The notes below the pieces were generated by a model, which worked only from the letters and a program-made list of their open reading frames with translations, did no database searches and was not told where the DNA came from. Source: Brachybacterium sillae (GTDB taxonomy: Bacteria > Actinomycetota > Actinomycetes > Actinomycetales > Dermabacteraceae). From it: DNA of 64,000 bases. The position numbers were made by a program, and so were the translations under genes. Below, piece by piece: positions 36,581-46,886 of the stretch. How positions within the stretch are numbered: the first letter of the stretch is position 1; every line of letters starts with the position of its first letter. The stretch lies in assembly GCF_025028335.1 (NCBI RefSeq), contig NZ_JAFEUW010000001.1, forward strand, positions 2,170,001-2,234,000. The letters run 5' to 3'.

Positions 36581-37201
36581 GTGACCTCTGATGACCCGCA
36601 CGGGACCGCTGCGCAGCTGCGTGAACGCGTCGACCCCCTCCTTCGGGACCGGGGTCTGCTCGTCGAGGACGTGACCGTCCGACCCGGCGCCACCACCACT
36701 GCGGTGATCACCGTGGACCTCGCCGGTGACGAGCCCGGCGGTGTCGACTCCGACATCCTCGCCGACGTCTCCCGCGAGATCTCCGACCTCGTCGAGACGG
36801 AGGACCTCCTGGGCGCCGGCCCCTCCCTGCTCGAGGTCACCACCCCCGGGGCGGAACGCCCCCTGACCACCCTGCGTCACGCCCGCCGCTCCCGCGGCCG
36901 ACTCGTGCGGGTGCAGGTGCGCGACGGGCACGACCTCTCCGGGGAGCCGTTCCTGGCCCGGCTGGAGGACGCCACCGAGGACGGCGTGCTGACCCTCGCG
37001 CCGCGCCGTGACCGCGACGCCAAGGGGCGACCCATCGGCCGCAGGCTGCCGCCGCAGGTACAGGTGGACTTCGCCGACCTCGCCTCCGCCCGCGTCGAGG
37101 TGGACCTCAGCGGCGCCACCTCCCCGGACGCCGCCCCCACCGGGGGCACCCCGACCCCTGACGACGACGAGCCCGGTGACGCACCGGCGAAGGAGCGCTG
37201 A
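36581..37201 (+). CDS. rimP: Ribosome maturation factor RimP
   Basis: A 206-residue 30S assembly factor. GAAGGAGAG supports the GTG at 36581. [66 protein letters not shown] identify the two-domain fold. The C-terminal ~30 residues are an acidic Pro/Thr tail. nusA starts 1 nt after the stop (TGAGATG), so the pair is cotranslated. Confidence 0.95.
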   Translation: MTSDDPHGTAAQLRERVDPLLRDRGLLVEDVTVRPGATTTAVITVDLAGDEPGGVDSDILADVSREISDLVETEDLLGAGPSLLEVTTPGAERPLTTLRHARRSRGRLVRVQVRDGHDLSGEPFLARLEDATEDGVLTLAPRRDRDAKGRPIGRRLPPQVQVDFADLASARVEVDLSGATSPDAAPTGGTPTPDDDEPGDAPAKER

Positions 37202-37202
37202 G

Positions 37203-38243
37203 ATGGACATCGACATGCGGGCGCTGCGCGCCCTGGAGCAGGAGCGGGAGATCCGGATCGATGTGCTCATCGACGCGATCCGGCAGGCGCTGCTGGTGGC
37301 GTATCAGCACACGGATCACCCGGTGAAGGACGCCGAGGTGCGGATCGACGAGCGCACCGGCACCGTCAGCGTCATCGCCCGCGCCCTCGACGAGAACGGC
37401 GAGGTCGAGGAATGGGACGACACCCCGGAGGACTTCGGTCGGGTCGCCGCCGCCACCGCCCGGCAGGTGATCTTCCAGCGCATCCGCGCCCTCGAGGACG
37501 ATGCGGTGCTCGGGGAGTACGCCGACCGTGCCGACGACGTCGTCTCCGGCGTCATCCAGCAGGGCCGCGACCCGCGCCTGGTGCTCGTGGACCTCGGCAG
37601 CGTTGAGGCTGTGCTGCCGCCGCATGAGCGTGTGCCGGGGGAGGACTACTCCCACGGCCGCCGCCTGCGCGCGTACGTCACCGAGGTGCGTCGCGGCCCC
37701 AAGGGACCGCAGATCACCCTCTCCCGCACCCACCCGAACCTGGTGCGGCGCCTGTTCGCCCTCGAAGTGCCGGAGGTGGCCGACGGGACCGTCGAGATCG
37801 CCGGTCTCGCCCGTGAGTCGGGTCACCGCACCAAGATGGCCGTGCGCGCCACCGTCCCGGGCGTCAACGCCAAGGGCGCCTGCATCGGGCCGATGGGCGC
37901 CCGCGTGCGGGCGGTGATGAACGAACTCGACGGGGAGAAGATCGACATCGTCGACTTCGATGAGGACCCCGCCGCGTACGTCCGCAACGCTCTGTCCCCG
38001 GCGACGGTGAGCAGCGTCGTCGTGATCGACGAGGTCGGCCGCACCGTCCGGGCGGTCGTGCCCGCCGACCAGTTCTCCCTGGCCATCGGCAAGGAGGGGC
38101 AGAACGTGCGGTTGGCTGCGAAGCTCACCGGCTGGCGGATCGACATCCGCGCCGAGGGTGAGGAGAGCCGGGCTGTCGCGACGGCCGACCCGTCCGGGGC
38201 GACCAGCGGCGACGGGACGGGCGACCGGCCCGCCCGTCGGTGA
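37203..38243 (+). CDS. nusA: Transcription elongation factor NusA
   Basis: A 346-residue protein that modulates pausing, termination and antitermination. N-terminal polymerase-binding domain (1-105), S1 domain around 110-185 ([29 protein letters not shown]), then two KH domains ([58 protein letters not shown]). It lacks the C-terminal acidic repeats of E. coli NusA, as is normal for actinobacteria. Confidence 0.97.
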   Translation: MDIDMRALRALEQEREIRIDVLIDAIRQALLVAYQHTDHPVKDAEVRIDERTGTVSVIARALDENGEVEEWDDTPEDFGRVAAATARQVIFQRIRALEDDAVLGEYADRADDVVSGVIQQGRDPRLVLVDLGSVEAVLPPHERVPGEDYSHGRRLRAYVTEVRRGPKGPQITLSRTHPNLVRRLFALEVPEVADGTVEIAGLARESGHRTKMAVRATVPGVNAKGACIGPMGARVRAVMNELDGEKIDIVDFDEDPAAYVRNALSPATVSSVVVIDEVGRTVRAVVPADQFSLAIGKEGQNVRLAAKLTGWRIDIRAEGEESRAVATADPSGATSGDGTGDRPARR

Positions 38244-38295
38244 GGCCCGTCACCCGGTTCTGACCTCGGCACCCCGCCTGCGCACGGCCTCGGGC

Positions 38296-38301
38296 TATGC
38301 T
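38296..38301 (+). promoter_or_regulatory. -10 hexamer between nusA and ylxR
   Basis: TATGCT followed by GGG, about 84 nt before the ylxR GTG, suggesting an internal promoter for ylxR-infB. Confidence 0.45.
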
Positions 38302-38384
38302 GGGTGGGCTGTGCCCCCGTGCCCGCCCGTCGGCGATCCCGCCGTCGCGTCGGTCCCGGGGCCGCTCGGATCGGAGGTGGGGGA

Positions 38385-38714
38385 GTGAGTGATCGCTCCA
38401 CCGCCGCGGGTCCGCAGCGGACGTGCATCGGTTGCCGACAGGTCACCGAGCGCGAGCAGCTGGTGCGTCTGGTCCGGGTCGACAGCCCGGACGGCGGCAC
38501 GCCGCAGCTGCGGCACGACCCCACGGGGTCGGCGCCGGGGCGAGGGGCGTGGCTGCACCCGGACGCCACGTGTCTCGATCGCGCCCTGCGGCGCGGAGCC
38601 GCGGCCCGGTCCTTCCGGTCCGCGGTGGACACCGGGCATCTGGCCCGGGACCTCGAGTCCGTGATCACCTCACCCACTCGGAAGCGTGGAGACGAAGCAA
38701 TGGACATCCGATGA
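38385..38714 (+). CDS. ylxR: YlxR/RnpM family RNA-binding protein
   Basis: A 109-residue protein between nusA and infB, its universal location. [21 protein letters not shown] and [26 protein letters not shown] are the family marks. In Firmicutes the homologue binds RNase P RNA and modulates its activity; in this lineage the role is inferred. The GTG at 38385 follows GGAGGTGGGGGA. Confidence 0.94.
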   Translation: MSDRSTAAGPQRTCIGCRQVTEREQLVRLVRVDSPDGGTPQLRHDPTGSAPGRGAWLHPDATCLDRALRRGAAARSFRSAVDTGHLARDLESVITSPTRKRGDEAMDIR

Positions 38715-38787
38715 GTACTCGATCATGAGCACCCACTGGAGCTAATGGTCCGCGCCCTCCTGTCGCGCGGACCGAGACAGGAGAGAA

Positions 38788-41700
38788 GTGGCAAAGGTCC
38801 GCGTCCACGAGCTCGCGAAGGAGCTCGGACAGCCCAGCAAGATCGTTCTGCAGAAGCTGCAGGACATGGGCGAATTCGTGCGGTCGGCCTCGTCGACCAT
38901 CGAGGCGCCCGTCGCCCGACGTCTGCGGGAGCAGTTCCCCGCCGCCGGTGACGGCGGCTCCGGTGATGCCGCGCCCGCCAAGCCCGGTGCGGCGAAGCCC
39001 GGTGCGGCGAAGCCCACCGGCGGTGCCCGCCCCGGCGCCCCCAAGCCCGGTGCCACCCCCGGCGGCACTGCTGATGCCGCCGCGAAGGCCCCGCAGCCCG
39101 AGGCATCCCCCGCCAAGCCCGCCGTCGGCGCGTCCGCGAGCGATGCCCCGCAGCGCGGTGACACCACGAAGCCCGGTGCCCCGACGCCCGGTGCGGCCTC
39201 GCCGGCCGCCCCCAAGCCCGGTGCCGCGAAGCCCGGCGCCTCCAAGCCCGGTGCCCCCACCCCCGGCGCTGCGGCCAAGCAGCCGGCAGCCCCCGCCTCC
39301 GAGGAGTCCTCGGGTCGCGGTGGTTCCCCCACCCCGGGTGCCCCGAAGCCCGGTGGTCGGACCTCGCCGTCCGCCGGTCGCGGCGGGGAGGAGAAGTCGG
39401 CCCCGCGTCCCGGCGGTGCCCGCCCCGGTAACAACCCCTTCGCGTCCAGCCAGGGGATGCCGCGGCCCGGTGGCCCGCGTCCGCAGCAGCGCAGTGGGGC
39501 GCCCCGCCCCGGCAACAATCCCTTCGCGTCCAGCCAGGGGATGCCGCGGCCCGGTGGCCCGCGTCCGCAGCAGCGTGACGGTGCCGGCGCCGGAGGTCCG
39601 CGTCCGCAGCAGCGTGACGGTGCCGGCGCCGGAGGTCCGCGTCCGCAGCAGCGTGATGGTGCGCCCCGTCCCGGTGGTCCCCTTCCCGGTGCGCGCCCCG
39701 GCATGCCCACGCCCGGGATCATGCGTCAGCATGCCCAGGGTGGCCTGGCCGATGCCCGTCCCGGTGGTGGTCGCCCCGGTGGCGGCCGCGGCGGCGGTCG
39801 GCCCGGTGGTGGCGGTGGCCCGCGCAGCGGCGGTGGTCCCGGCGGTGGCGGTGGCTTCCCCGGGGGTGGCCCCCGCGGTGGTCGCGGTGGCCGCGGCAGC
39901 ACCCAGGGTGCCTTCGGGCGCGGTGGCAAGCCGGCCCGCTCGCGCAAGTCGAAGCGCGCCAAGCGCCAGGAATTCGAGCAGATGCAGGCTCCGGCGCCGG
40001 GTGGTGTGCAGATCCCGCGCGGTGACGGCAACACCGTCATCCGTCTGCGCCGCGGTGCCTCGCTGACCGATTTCGCCGACCGCATCGACGTCAACCCCGC
40101 GTCGTTGATCACGGTGCTCTTCGCCATGGGCGAGATGGCCACGGCCACCCAGTCCCTCGACGAGGACACCTTCCAGCTGCTCGGCGAGGAGCTCGGCTAC
40201 AGGATCGAGATCGTCTCCCCGGAGGATGAGGAGCGCGAGCTGCTGGAGCAGTTCGACATCGACCTCGACGCCGAGCTGGAGGCCGAGGACGACGAGGACC
40301 GCCTGCCGCGTCCACCGGTCGTCACCGTGATGGGTCACGTCGACCACGGCAAGACCCGCCTGCTCGACGCCATCCGCCACTCTCGTGTGGTCGAAGGCGA
40401 GGCCGGCGGCATCACCCAGCACATCGGTGCGTACCAGGTGAGCGTCGACCACGAGGGCGAAGAGCGTGCCATTACGTTCATCGACACCCCGGGTCACGAG
40501 GCGTTCACCGCCATGCGTGCCCGTGGTGCGCAGGTCACCGACATCGCGATCCTCGTGGTCGCCGCGGATGACGGCGTGATGCCGCAGACGATCGAGGCCC
40601 TGAACCACGCGCAGGCGGCCGACGTGCCGATCGTCGTGGCGGTCAACAAGATCGACAAGCCCGAGGCGAACCCCGACAAGATCCGCCAGCAGCTGACGGA
40701 GTACAACCTGATCGCCGAGGAGTACGGCGGCGACACCATGTTCGTCGACGTCTCCGCCCGCGAGAACCTGCACATCGACAGCCTGCTCGAGGCGGTGCTG
40801 CTCACGGCGGACGCCGCCCTCGATCTGCGGGCGAACCCGAACAAGGACGCGCGCGGTGTGGCCATCGAGGCGAACCTGGACCGCGGACGTGGCCCGGTCG
40901 CCACGGTGCTGGTGCAGCAGGGCACACTCCACGTGGGCGACGCCATCGTCTGCGGCACCGGCCACGGTCGTGTGCGCGCCATGCTCGACGAGCACGGGGA
41001 GAACGTCACCGAGGCCGGGCCGTCGCGTCCGGTGCAGGTGCTCGGTCTGACCTCCGTGCCCGGGGCCGGCGACTCCTTCCTGGTCGCCCAGGACGAGCGC
41101 ACCGCCCGGCAGATCGCCGAGAAGCGCGAGGCGGCGCAGCGTGCCGCGGCCCTGTCCAAGGCCCGCAAGCGCATCAGCCTCGAGGACATCAACAAGGCCA
41201 TGTCCGAGGGCAAGGTCGAGACCCTCAACCTCATCCTCAAGGGCGACGCCGCCGGTTCGGTGGAGGCCCTGGAGGAGGCGCTGCTCGGCATCGATGTGGG
41301 CGAGGACGTCCAGCTGCGGATCATCGACCGCGGCGTCGGCGCGATCACGATGAACAACATCAACCTCGCCGTCGCCTCGGACGCCGTGATCATCGGTTTC
41401 AACGTGCGTGCCGAGGGACAGAACGCCGAGTACGCCGACCGCGAGGGCGTCGAGATCAAGTACTACTCGGTGATATACCGGGCCATCGAAGAGGTGGAGC
41501 AGGCCCTGCAGGGCATGCTCAAGCCGGAGTACGAGGAGGCCGAGCTGGGCACCGCGGAGATCCGCGAGATCTTCCGTTCGTCGAAGTTCGGCAACATCGC
41601 CGGCTCCATCGTCCGCAGCGGCGAGATCCGCCGTGGGGCGAAGGCCCGCATCACCCGCAACGGTGTGGTCATCACGGAGGACCTCGAGATCGCCGGTCTG

Positions 41701-41841
41701 CGGCGGTTCAAGGACGACGTCACCGAGGTCCGCGAGGGCTACGAGTGCGGTATCAACCTGGGGTCGTTCAACGATCTCCAGGTCGAGGACCTCATCACCA
41801 CCTACGAGATGCGGGAGAAGCCGCGCGTCACCACCAAGTGA
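38788..41841 (+). CDS. infB: Translation initiation factor IF-2
   Basis: A 1017-residue GTPase that places initiator tRNA on the ribosome. [27 protein letters not shown] is the N-terminal subdomain. Residues about 55-390 are a low-complexity Ala/Pro/Gly/Lys region with tandem repeats. The G domain starts GHVDHGKT (516-523), followed by [15 protein letters not shown] and [10 protein letters not shown]; domains II-IV end in the fMet-tRNA-binding part. The GTG start follows GACAGGAGAGA. The unusually long variable region is typical of high-GC actinobacteria. Confidence 0.98.
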   Translation: MAKVRVHELAKELGQPSKIVLQKLQDMGEFVRSASSTIEAPVARRLREQFPAAGDGGSGDAAPAKPGAAKPGAAKPTGGARPGAPKPGATPGGTADAAAKAPQPEASPAKPAVGASASDAPQRGDTTKPGAPTPGAASPAAPKPGAAKPGASKPGAPTPGAAAKQPAAPASEESSGRGGSPTPGAPKPGGRTSPSAGRGGEEKSAPRPGGARPGNNPFASSQGMPRPGGPRPQQRSGAPRPGNNPFASSQGMPRPGGPRPQQRDGAGAGGPRPQQRDGAGAGGPRPQQRDGAPRPGGPLPGARPGMPTPGIMRQHAQGGLADARPGGGRPGGGRGGGRPGGGGGPRSGGGPGGGGGFPGGGPRGGRGGRGSTQGAFGRGGKPARSRKSKRAKRQEFEQMQAPAPGGVQIPRGDGNTVIRLRRGASLTDFADRIDVNPASLITVLFAMGEMATATQSLDEDTFQLLGEELGYRIEIVSPEDEERELLEQFDIDLDAELEAEDDEDRLPRPPVVTVMGHVDHGKTRLLDAIRHSRVVEGEAGGITQHIGAYQVSVDHEGEERAITFIDTPGHEAFTAMRARGAQVTDIAILVVAADDGVMPQTIEALNHAQAADVPIVVAVNKIDKPEANPDKIRQQLTEYNLIAEEYGGDTMFVDVSARENLHIDSLLEAVLLTADAALDLRANPNKDARGVAIEANLDRGRGPVATVLVQQGTLHVGDAIVCGTGHGRVRAMLDEHGENVTEAGPSRPVQVLGLTSVPGAGDSFLVAQDERTARQIAEKREAAQRAAALSKARKRISLEDINKAMSEGKVETLNLILKGDAAGSVEALEEALLGIDVGEDVQLRIIDRGVGAITMNNINLAVASDAVIIGFNVRAEGQNAEYADREGVEIKYYSVIYRAIEEVEQALQGMLKPEYEEAELGTAEIREIFRSSKFGNIAGSIVRSGEIRRGAKARITRNGVVITEDLEIAGLRRFKDDVTEVREGYECGINLGSFNDLQVEDLITTYEMREKPRVTTK
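39422..39667 (+). repeat. In-frame tandem repeats in the infB linker
   Basis: Two copies of an 84-bp unit (28 codons, containing [21 protein letters not shown]) are followed by tandem 39-bp units (13 codons, [13 protein letters not shown]). The copies are nearly identical in DNA, indicating recent slippage or recombination rather than old divergence. All units keep the frame. Confidence 0.85.
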
Positions 41842-41846
41842 CCGCT

Positions 41847-41878
41847 CCGGTGGGGGCCTGCGCGCAGGCCCCCGCCGG
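41847..41878 (+). terminator. Hairpin terminator after infB
   Basis: A 10-bp perfect G/C stem (41852-41861 with 41864-41873), extended by a G-T pair and four more pairs to 41847-41878. It begins 6 nt after the infB stop. Confidence 0.75.
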
Positions 41879-41973
41879 TCCGCGCGCCCGGTCACCGCAT
41901 CGGGCACGGTCCGGGTGGTGCGTCCGCCCCGGAAGAGCGCGATCCCGAGCGGCCCGACCCGGAGGAACCTGAT

Positions 41974-43194
41974 ATGACCGCGGACCGTCCCGCGAGAGGG
42001 GGCCCGACCCCGGCCGACAGCAGCCCCGTCGGTGGCCCCGGTGGCACCTCCCTGCGGGTGTTGCGGGCGCCGTCGACGAACCGGGTGTACGCCGACACCG
42101 CCGGGCCGCTGGTCACCGCCGAGCTGCGGTGGGTGCTCGGTGCCCACCTCGGCCAGCCTGTCCTCGTCCGGGACGCCCCCCGGGCGGGTCTGGAGCTGAT
42201 GACGGTGGAGACCCCCGCCCCGCGCGACCAGGTGCTGCAGCTGCTGCCCGCCACCTCGGCCGTGCAGGGGGTCTTCCTGCCGCACCCGGTCGGCGCCGGG
42301 AACGCCGAGCGCGAGCTGCTCGAACCCCTCGAGCCCGCCTGGAGCCTGCGCCACCCCAGTGCGCTGGAGACCACCCTGAAATACCCCGGCAAGACGAACG
42401 AGCAGTTCACCGCCCTGCTGATCGCTCTCGCCGCGGCCCTCAGCGGCCACCGATCCGGGCTGCTCGACGGCACCCTGCGTCTGCTCGACCCCCTGTGCGG
42501 GCGCGGCACCACCCTCAACCGGGCGCTGCGCCTGGGTCTGAGCCCCCTCGGGGCGGAGGTCGACGCCAAGGACGTCGAGCAGTACCGCGTGTTCCTCGGA
42601 ACCTGGCTGAAGGATCAGCGGCTGCCGCACCACCTCGACCACGGCGCTCTGACCGTCGCCCGCAAGCGCCTCGGTACCCGCCTCGAGGTCCGGATCGCCA
42701 CCGACCGCGCGGCGCAGCGCCGCGGCGAGGAGCAGACCGTCACGGTGCTCGGCTGCGACACCGCTGCCCTCGACGCGCTGGTGCCGGCCCGGTCCGTGGA
42801 CGCGCTCGTCGCCGACCTCCCGTACGGGGTGCAGCACGGCGGCCGCGCCGACGGCGTGTGGCGTCGCTCCCCGCTGGACCTGCTGGCCGCCGCGGCTCCC
42901 GCCTGGCGCGGCCTCCTGCGCCGCGACGCCGGGATGGCTCTGGCGATCAACCGCCACAGCACCCCACCCGCCCGGGCCGCCGAGGTGCTCACCGACGCCG
43001 GATTCCGGGTACTGCCCACCGGTGACGACTTCCGCCACCGCGTCGACCGGTCCATCGACCGGGATGTCGTGCTGGCCGTACCCGCCGACCACCCGGAGGG
43101 GGAGCGGCTCGCAGCGCTCGCGGACCAGCTGCAGGCGGACCAGCGACAGGCGGACCAGCGACAGGCGGACCAGCCTGCCGCGTCGGCCCGATAG
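41974..43194 (+). CDS. Trm11/UPF0020-like SAM-dependent methyltransferase
   Basis: A 406-residue predicted RNA or DNA methyltransferase. After an N-terminal part of ~140 residues comes LKYPGKTNEQFTALLIALAAAL, then SAM motif I LLDPLCGRGTTLNRAL and a catalytic-type motif DLPYGVQHG (the D-x-P-Y form of N-directed methyltransferases). GGAGGAAC precedes the ATG. It occupies the infB-rbfA gap, where many actinobacteria have a DUF503 gene. The C-terminus ends in an imperfect QADQR repeat. Its TAG stop is shared with the rbfA -10. Confidence 0.8.
   Translation: MTADRPARGGPTPADSSPVGGPGGTSLRVLRAPSTNRVYADTAGPLVTAELRWVLGAHLGQPVLVRDAPRAGLELMTVETPAPRDQVLQLLPATSAVQGVFLPHPVGAGNAERELLEPLEPAWSLRHPSALETTLKYPGKTNEQFTALLIALAAALSGHRSGLLDGTLRLLDPLCGRGTTLNRALRLGLSPLGAEVDAKDVEQYRVFLGTWLKDQRLPHHLDHGALTVARKRLGTRLEVRIATDRAAQRRGEEQTVTVLGCDTAALDALVPARSVDALVADLPYGVQHGGRADGVWRRSPLDLLAAAAPAWRGLLRRDAGMALAINRHSTPPARAAEVLTDAGFRVLPTGDDFRHRVDRSIDRDVVLAVPADHPEGERLAALADQLQADQRQADQRQADQPAASAR
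43134..43172 (+). repeat. 15-bp tandem repeat at the end of the methyltransferase gene
   Basis: The 15-bp unit AGGCGGACCAGCGAC is present about 2.7 times, encoding QADQR repeats at the extreme C-terminus, beyond the conserved fold. A likely slippage site that keeps frame. Confidence 0.75.
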
Positions 43195-43197
43195 GCT
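43192..43197 (+). promoter_or_regulatory. -10 hexamer of rbfA-truB overlapping a stop codon
   Basis: TAGGCT followed by GGG; its TAG is the stop of the methyltransferase gene. It is 45 nt before the rbfA ATG, identical to the ndk hexamer. Confidence 0.55.
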
Positions 43198-43242
43198 GGG
43201 CCGTCAGGATCCCGAGCCCGGATTCCCCTGGAAGGACTTCGC

Positions 43243-43758
43243 ATGAGCGACAACCCCCGCGCCCGCCGCCTCGCCGATCGCATCCAGCAGATCGTCGCGA
43301 CGCAGCTCGACACCCGCGTGAAGGACCCGCGGCTCGGCTTCGTGACCATCACCGACGTCCGGGTCAGCGGCGATCTCCAGCACGCCACCGTGTTTTACAC
43401 CGTCTTCGGCAGCGATGAGGAGCGGGAGGGCACCGCCGCCGCGCTGAAGAGCGCCACGGGGATGCTGCGCAGTGAGGTCGGGCGTCAGACCGGTGTCCGC
43501 CTCACCCCGACCCTCGAGTTCATTCCCGACGCTCTGCCGGAGAGTGCCCGCACCATCGAGGACCTGCTGGTGGAGGCCCGTCACCGCGACGCGGAACTCG
43601 CCCGGCAGCAGGAGGGCGCCCGCTACGCCGGGGACGCCGACCCGTACCGCCGCCCCCGCGATGAGGAGGACCTCGAGGACGTCGAGGACATCGACGGCGA
43701 CGAGGAACTCGACGGCGACGCCATCGAGGGCGACGATCCCTCCCGCGGCGGCCGGTGA
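43243..43758 (+). CDS. rbfA: Ribosome-binding factor A
   Basis: A 171-residue 16S rRNA maturation factor. [51 protein letters not shown] is the KH-like RbfA fold; [23 protein letters not shown] closes it. The last ~45 residues form a very acidic Asp/Glu tail. GGAAGGAC precedes the ATG. It overlaps truB by GTGA. Confidence 0.96.
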   Translation: MSDNPRARRLADRIQQIVATQLDTRVKDPRLGFVTITDVRVSGDLQHATVFYTVFGSDEEREGTAAALKSATGMLRSEVGRQTGVRLTPTLEFIPDALPESARTIEDLLVEARHRDAELARQQEGARYAGDADPYRRPRDEEDLEDVEDIDGDEELDGDAIEGDDPSRGGR

Positions 43759-44747
43759 GCCGACCCGATCCCACGGCCGGCCCCCACGGGGTGCTGCTGG
43801 TCGACAAGGCTCCCGACCGCACCAGCCACGACGTCGTCGCGCGGGTGCGGTGGCTGCTGGGCACCCGTAAGGTCGGCCACGCCGGAACCCTCGACCCCAT
43901 GGCCACGGGCGTGCTGGTGCTGGGGGTCGGGCAGGGCACCCGGCTGCTGACCCACCTGGTGGGCCTCGACAAGACCTACCTCGCCACGATCCGTCTGGGA
44001 CAGGCCACCACCACCGACGACCGGGAGGGTGAACCTCTCGGGCCCGTGCTGCCGGTGACAGACCTGAGCGCCGAGACCCTCGAGGCGGCGCTGGCGCCGC
44101 TGCGCGGAGACGTGCAGCAGGTGCCCTCCACCGTCAGCGCCATCAAGATCGACGGGCAGCGCGCGTACGCCCGCGTCCGCGCCGGGGAGGACGTGCAGCT
44201 GGCTGCGCGGCCCGTGCGGATCAGCGAGCTCACGGTGCTGGAGCGCCGCGACGCTGCTCCGTTCGTCGACCTCGACGTGCGCGTCACCTGCTCCTCCGGG
44301 ACGTATGTGCGCGCCATTGCCCGCGACCTCGGAACCGCCCTGGGCGTGGGAGGACACCTCACGGCGCTGCGCCGCACCCGCGTCGGCCCCTTCCCCGTGG
44401 AGGAGGGCGCGCACATCCCGGCCCGAGGCGAGGGGGACCCTGACCCGTCCACGCTGCCCCTCCTGGGGTTGGGAGCGGTCGCCACCCGCGTGCTGCCCGG
44501 GCTCAGCGTGAGCGAGGAGCAGGCAGCAGCCCTCGGCACCGGTCAGCGGATCGAGGTGCGTGGGGTCGAGCGAGGCAGCATCACGCCGCGGGAGGAAGCA
44601 GACGGGATGCGATCCGGTGCCGACGAGACCACGGGCGACACCGTTGCGGCGGTGGATACCCACGGCCGTCTCGTCGCGATCATCTCCCGGGAGCGCGGCC
44701 GGCGCTTCCGGCCTGTGCTCGTGGTCCCGGAGCCCGCGCGCAGCTGA
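43755..44747 (+). CDS. truB: tRNA pseudouridine-55 synthase
   Basis: A 330-residue pseudouridine synthase acting on the T-loop of tRNAs. [21 protein letters not shown] and the catalytic motif [12 protein letters not shown] (Asp47) are clear, followed by [33 protein letters not shown] and [14 protein letters not shown]. The C-terminal domain (about 230-330) is somewhat long. It is coupled to rbfA and ends at a bidirectional terminator region. Confidence 0.96.
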   Translation: MSRPDPTAGPHGVLLVDKAPDRTSHDVVARVRWLLGTRKVGHAGTLDPMATGVLVLGVGQGTRLLTHLVGLDKTYLATIRLGQATTTDDREGEPLGPVLPVTDLSAETLEAALAPLRGDVQQVPSTVSAIKIDGQRAYARVRAGEDVQLAARPVRISELTVLERRDAAPFVDLDVRVTCSSGTYVRAIARDLGTALGVGGHLTALRRTRVGPFPVEEGAHIPARGEGDPDPSTLPLLGLGAVATRVLPGLSVSEEQAAALGTGQRIEVRGVERGSITPREEADGMRSGADETTGDTVAAVDTHGRLVAIISRERGRRFRPVLVVPEPARS

Positions 44748-45049
44748 CGGATGGGGCCCCGATGCGTGCCCCTCTCGGTCGCTCCGGGGCATCCCACGCC
44801 GACCTCGGTGGGGTCCTCTTCGTCGAGCGGGAGGGAGGGGCGTGATGGGGCCTGGATCCCGCCGTTGTCGTCCTGTTCGAGGGCGGGCTGCGGTGAAAGC
44901 TCGGGTGGAGTGGGTGGACAGCGCGACGCGCCCCTCCCGACGAGGGGAGGGGCGCGTCGTCACTCAGTGCGGTGAGCAGGTGGGGAGGAGGGCGCTCCAG
45001 CGGTGCCGCGCCCTCACCCGGGTGTGGGACTCCGGCGCGGGGCCGGGTG
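44748..45049. other. Convergent gap between truB and the L,D-transpeptidase
   Basis: About 300 nt without a supportable gene. The only clear structure is the hairpin at 44924-44959. Confidence 0.55.
44924..44959. terminator. Bidirectional hairpin terminator
   Basis: A perfect 15-bp stem (44924-44938 with 44945-44959) and 6-nt loop between convergent truB and the L,D-transpeptidase gene. Confidence 0.75.
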
Positions 45050-46645
45050 TCAGCGGTGCGACTCCACCCGGGTGCCCTTGGAGGCCCACTCGTAGAACCA
45101 CTTGGCGTCCGACACCGGCAGGTTGATGCAGCCGTGGGAGCCCTTGGCCTCGGGCACGCTCGGCCCGAAGGTCTTGCGCCACGGGGCGCCGTGGATGCCG
45201 TAGCCGCCCTTGAAGTACTGCACGTAGGGGACGTCCGGCGTGTAGTAGTACCGCGGGTCATCCTCCGCGTAACGGGACGCGTTGGTCATGTCCTGCTTCG
45301 TGTAGCGCAGGTAGATCTCGAACGAACCCTCGACGGTCTCGTGCCCGGTGCCGCCATCGACCATCAGCCGCGGCCCGTAGACGATCTTCGACCCCTCGTA
45401 GGCGGTGATCGTGTTGGTCGTCAGATTGATGTCGATCCACTTCTCGCCACCGGTCTCCGCCGGAGCGGAGGGCGTCTCCGAGGGGGAGGCCTTCGGAGAT
45501 GCGGACGGCGAGGGGGAGGCCGACGGGCTCGCCGACGGGCTGGGGCTCGGCGCCGGGGTCGGGGTCGGTGCGGCCGCCTGCGTCACCTTCGCGGGGAGGG
45601 TCTTCGCCTCGAACGCCGCCTCCAGCGGGGTGGCGCCGGTCAGGGACGCCACGACCTTGTCGGTGACCGCGGCGGAGTTGGTGATCTCGCGGCCGTCCTT
45701 CTTCTCCGCCACGACGGAGACGACCTTGCCGTTGGCGTCGACCTGCTCGATGCCGTCCTTCGGCTTCACGGTGTCCTTGGCGGCGCGTTCCTTCACCCAG
45801 GCGGCCACGGCCTCCTTGTCCACGGTCATGTCGAGCGCGTCACCGGCGGCGTTCGGGGCGATGGAGACCCATTCGGCGCGGCGGTCCTTGGAGATGCGGT
45901 GGGTGGATCCGTCGGGCCCCGTGATGGCCATCTCCTGCTCCAGCAGGGTGTTGGCCTTGTCGGCGATGGCGGTGGCCTCCTCGTCGGTGATGCGCGGGGC
46001 GATCTCGGCGATCTCCTGCGTCACGGAGAAGTCCTGCAGTGCCGGGGCCTGGGCGCGCACCGCGGCGACGAACGCGGACGGGTCCACGCCCTGGCCGGCG
46101 CGGCCCGGGGTCACCGACCAGGACTCGGTCTCCTCGTCGTACACGACGGCGGCGTCGACCGGGCGGGTGCGGTCCTCCGGCACCAGACCGGAGGCATAGG
46201 CGGCGGTGACCTTCTCGTCCACCGAGACCACGGGGGTGACGACACGCTCACCGCGCCACGTCGCGCCGACGACCTCGCGCACGGAGCCGTCGTGGTTCAC
46301 CGCGGTGGCCGCGGTCGCGGTCGGGTCGACGGTCACACCGAGGTCGGCCAGCGTGGCCTGACGTTCGGTCCCACCGGCGTCCACGGTGACGGTGACGTCC
46401 TTGGCGGTGCGGTCCACGAGGGCGGCGATCTCCTCACCGCTCTTTCCCGACACGTCCTGACCCAGCACGGTGGTGCCTGGCAGAGCGCGGCCGCTGAACT
46501 TCTGGGCGTAGGCGAAGGCGCCACCCGTCAGGGACAGGGCGAGGACGGCGAGGATCGCGGCGATCACCAGGGCGAGGCGCTTGCCTCGACCGCGGTGCAC
46601 GGGGGACGGGCCGTGGAGGGGGCCCGCCGAACTCAGGTTCGACAT
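45050..46645 (-). CDS. L,D-transpeptidase with peptidoglycan-binding domains
   Basis: A 531-residue membrane-anchored cell-wall enzyme. A single N-terminal membrane segment (about 24-47) is followed by two repeats of the PG-binding type-4/VanW-associated fold (about 50-330), a Pro/Ser/Ala repeat linker (about 355-395) and a C-terminal YkuD domain. The catalytic signature is SHGCINLP with Cys506, plus GIHGAPW upstream. It makes 3-3 peptidoglycan cross-links or attaches proteins to the wall. It is an antisense-oriented single gene inside the truB-ribF interval. Confidence 0.93.
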   Translation of the reverse strand: MSNLSSAGPLHGPSPVHRGRGKRLALVIAAILAVLALSLTGGAFAYAQKFSGRALPGTTVLGQDVSGKSGEEIAALVDRTAKDVTVTVDAGGTERQATLADLGVTVDPTATAATAVNHDGSVREVVGATWRGERVVTPVVSVDEKVTAAYASGLVPEDRTRPVDAAVVYDEETESWSVTPGRAGQGVDPSAFVAAVRAQAPALQDFSVTQEIAEIAPRITDEEATAIADKANTLLEQEMAITGPDGSTHRISKDRRAEWVSIAPNAAGDALDMTVDKEAVAAWVKERAAKDTVKPKDGIEQVDANGKVVSVVAEKKDGREITNSAAVTDKVVASLTGATPLEAAFEAKTLPAKVTQAAAPTPTPAPSPSPSASPSASPSPSASPKASPSETPSAPAETGGEKWIDINLTTNTITAYEGSKIVYGPRLMVDGGTGHETVEGSFEIYLRYTKQDMTNASRYAEDDPRYYYTPDVPYVQYFKGGYGIHGAPWRKTFGPSVPEAKGSHGCINLPVSDAKWFYEWASKGTRVESHR

Positions 46646-46827
46646 GCTCTCCGGTCTTCCTGCGACCGGACGCGCGCCGGGGGGTGGCGCGTGCGGGGAG
46701 ACGTTCTCCCATGGCCGCTGCGGTTCTGGCAGGGTACCGGAGAACCATCGCGGGTGTGAGGGGGCCGCGCCGTGGAACGCATCGCAATCTCCCGGCCGCC
46801 GCGCAGGCACCGCCCACCCGCGGGCGC

Positions 46828-46833
46828 TACAGT
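46828..46833 (+). promoter_or_regulatory. -10 hexamer of ribF
   Basis: TACAGT, the same hexamer as at 27275, about 53 nt before the ribF GTG. Confidence 0.45.
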
Positions 46834-46886
46834 GACTGCGCCCCATGCCCTGGGGCCCCATGTCCTCCCGGAAGGAACCCGCCCTG

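Noticed and set aside
39422..39667. Regularly spaced repeats that could suggest a CRISPR array
   Set aside because: The repeats are in frame within infB, contiguous without unique spacers, and encode the Pro/Gly/Gln linker.
38665..43092. A 1475-codon open frame on the minus strand antisense to infB and the methyltransferase gene
   Set aside because: Its frame is the complement of strong GC-rich codons, it has no ribosome site or family text, and the plus-strand genes here are certain. The other long antisense frames (for example 5406-8393, 2882-5263 and 58849-61881) are rejected for the same reason.
44748..45049. Short open frames in the truB/L,D-transpeptidase gap
   Set aside because: They have no ribosome sites, and several run into the hairpin or antisense to neighbours; composition is that of noncoding GC-rich DNA.
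46845..46886. An upstream ATG for ribF adding 14 residues
   Set aside because: It lies 12 nt after the predicted -10 with no ribosome site, whereas the GTG at 46887 has GGAAGGAA at good spacing.
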